A stretch of DNA of 7,110 nt from Phascolarctobacterium sp. Its GTDB lineage: Bacteria; Bacillota; Negativicutes; Acidaminococcales; Acidaminococcaceae. How positions within the stretch are numbered: the stretch's first letter is position 1; every line of letters starts with the position of its first letter. The stretch is taken from contig JAKSOJ010000060.1 in NCBI GenBank assembly GCA_024405645.1, positions 1-7,110 of the forward strand, read 5' to 3'. Under the pieces are notes generated by a model. The model was not told the origin of the DNA. It saw only the letters and a list, made by a program, of their open reading frames with translations, and searched no databases. The translations under genes and the position numbers were made by a program. Positions 6,187 through 7,110 of this stretch are shown here, in pieces.

Positions 6187-6753
6187 TTATTCAATTTCAG
6201 GGAAGGGGATAACCGGCTTAACTTCTTTGTTATGCTCGCCAAGTTTTTTCTCCATCCAAACTAGGTCATACCATTGGTCGAATTTGAATCCGATGTCATG
6301 GAACTGGCAGCAAAGCTTATAACCAACTTTTTCGTGGAAAGCAACACTTGCATTGGTAAGATGAGTGCTATCAGGTTTTGCATAGGCAATACAAGCGTTA
6401 ACGCTTAGAATATTTTGCTTAACTAGATATTCTTCCAACTTGGTGTATAATGCTCTTCCGTAGCCATGTCCTTTGGAATCCATACGCAAGTAAATGGAAG
6501 CCTCTGTTGCCCAGGCAAAAGCAGCTCTAGGATGGAATTGAGAAGCATATGCATAGCCAAGAATCTCTTTTTCTTCGTTTTCGAGAACAAGATAAGGATA
6601 TTTCTTGAGAGTGTTTTCAACACGTCCACGAAATTCCTCAAGGGTTGGTACGTCATATTCAAAGGTAATGGCAGTTTCTAAAATATATGGAGCGTAGATG
6701 TCAAGGATAGCTTGAGCATCAGCAGGTGTTGCAATACGAATAGTATAACTCAT
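6187..6753 (-). CDS. GNAT-family N-acetyltransferase, phosphinothricin/methionine-sulfone acetyltransferase type
   Basis: Cytosolic enzyme transferring acetyl from acetyl-CoA to a small amine. The nearest characterised relatives in overall pattern are the bar/pat and MddA/MnaT (YncA) group, which acetylate phosphinothricin, methionine sulfone or sulfoximine and amino acids. Seen in 188 residues: the opening IRIATPADAQAILDIYAPYI; Glu85 in EASIYL at 85-90, at the position of a conserved glutamate of this group; the acetyl-CoA pyrophosphate loop GHGYGRALY at 95-103; the segment SVAFHEKVGYK at 136-146; and a C-terminal FDQWYDLVWMEK at 158-169. About 18 residues beyond the usual end (EHNKEVKPVIPFPEIE) have no family counterpart I recognise. 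A longer reading from a TTG at 6774 exists. I prefer the ATG at 6753, which starts 1 nt after the HD gene's stop with GGAG just upstream. The natural substrate is unknown. Confidence 0.88.
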   Translation of the reverse strand: MSYTIRIATPADAQAILDIYAPYILETAITFEYDVPTLEEFRGRVENTLKKYPYLVLENEEKEILGYAYASQFHPRAAFAWATEASIYLRMDSKGHGYGRALYTKLEEYLVKQNILSVNACIAYAKPDSTHLTNASVAFHEKVGYKLCCQFHDIGFKFDQWYDLVWMEKKLGEHNKEVKPVIPFPEIE

Positions 6754-6754
6754 T

Positions 6755-7110
6755 TTACTCCACATCCAATCCAAACATAGTTTTCATAATATATTTGCCA
6801 GTTTTTGTACGGAAAATCTTCTCATAAACGTTAATAATAGCTTTTTGACGTTCTTTGTCTTCGTGCATATTAACAAGAAAATCTGCTTCTACGAGGATTT
6901 GATAGTCTAAACCATCAATGTTGGTATAAGTGTGATGATGACCAACGAGATAACCAACACGTTTAGCAACGGCTTCACTATAGCCTGCTTCTAAGCACAT
7001 TGCTTCTGCGATGGGCCAACCTTCTTTTTCTTGGTAAGGGCCAATATGAGTGCCATATTTTTGATCAGCAATCTTGATGCCAACATCATGAACGAGGGTT
7101 ACTGCGCGGA
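6755..7110 (-). CDS. HD-domain protein, probable phosphohydrolase (5' end outside window)
   Basis: C-terminal 117 residues of a protein with HD-superfamily metal-site features; the frame stays open to the window edge. Seen: HD of LVHDVGIK at visible residues 6-13 (His7-Asp8), the signature metal pair; HHH at visible residues 57-59 in GHHHTYTNIDGLD; and Asp76 in ILVEADFLVN, in the position expected for the last metal-binding aspartate. The first conserved histidine would lie upstream, outside the window. The small-protein layout and the GHHHTY...DFQILVEADFLVN-like block recall uncharacterised Firmicutes HD proteins; the substrate is unknown. An internal ATG at 7000 is not the start, because the HD pair lies upstream of it in the same frame. 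The stop is 1 nt before the GNAT start, implying one transcript and possible translational coupling. Confidence 0.85.
   Translation of the reverse strand, partial: RAVTLVHDVGIKIADQKYGTHIGPYQEKEGWPIAEAMCLEAGYSEAVAKRVGYLVGHHHTYTNIDGLDYQILVEADFLVNMHEDKERQKAIINVYEKIFRTKTGKYIMKTMFGLDVE

Noticed and set aside
6754..6774. Longer acetyltransferase starting at TTG 6774
   Set aside because: It would overlap the end of the HD gene by 20 nt and add MDWMWSK, which has no family counterpart. The ATG at 6753 has GGAG just upstream and begins like the family.

Overview
The window (roughly 40% GC by eye) reads as chromosomal DNA of an anaerobic, low-to-moderate-GC bacterium. The best guess is a Negativicutes member of the Phascolarctobacterium/Acidaminococcus/Veillonella kind. 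The reasons are a B12-dependent methylmalonyl-CoA mutase with its MeaB chaperone (the succinate-propionate route), strong Firmicutes-type Shine-Dalgarno sites, and a protein that loosely recalls the start of diderm AsmA/TamB-type envelope proteins. The genus is inference; there is no rRNA or other marker here.

Layout. (1) 1-1682, plus strand: the C-terminal cobalamin-binding part of the methylmalonyl-CoA mutase large chain, then meaB 12 bp later, closed by a strong hairpin terminator at 1696-1733. (2) 1770-3968, minus strand: a PLP-dependent class I/II aminotransferase followed by an unrecognised membrane-anchored protein with a Cys/His cluster, 30 bp apart and probably co-transcribed. (3) 3969-4181: a very A+T-rich divergent intergenic region with a candidate promoter for each direction and an exact 12-bp direct repeat. 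It contains no recognisable purine riboswitch. (4) 4182-6126, plus strand: xanthine phosphoribosyltransferase (xpt) and an NCS2 nucleobase permease, forming a purine-salvage operon closed by a second hairpin at 6143-6179. (5) 6187-7110, minus strand: a GNAT acetyltransferase of the phosphinothricin/methionine-sulfone type, preceded with a 1-nt gap by an HD-domain protein that runs off the window.

How the genes work together. MeaB guards and reloads the adenosylcobalamin mutase, which interconverts succinyl-CoA and methylmalonyl-CoA. The permease imports xanthine or a related purine and Xpt converts it to XMP. The other two minus-strand pairs have no pathway evident from context.

Nothing here is a mobile element, CRISPR array, tRNA or rRNA, and I see no convincing novel system. 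The points most worth checking are the Cys/His-containing membrane protein, the MeaB N-terminal extension, and the repeat-bearing xpt control region.
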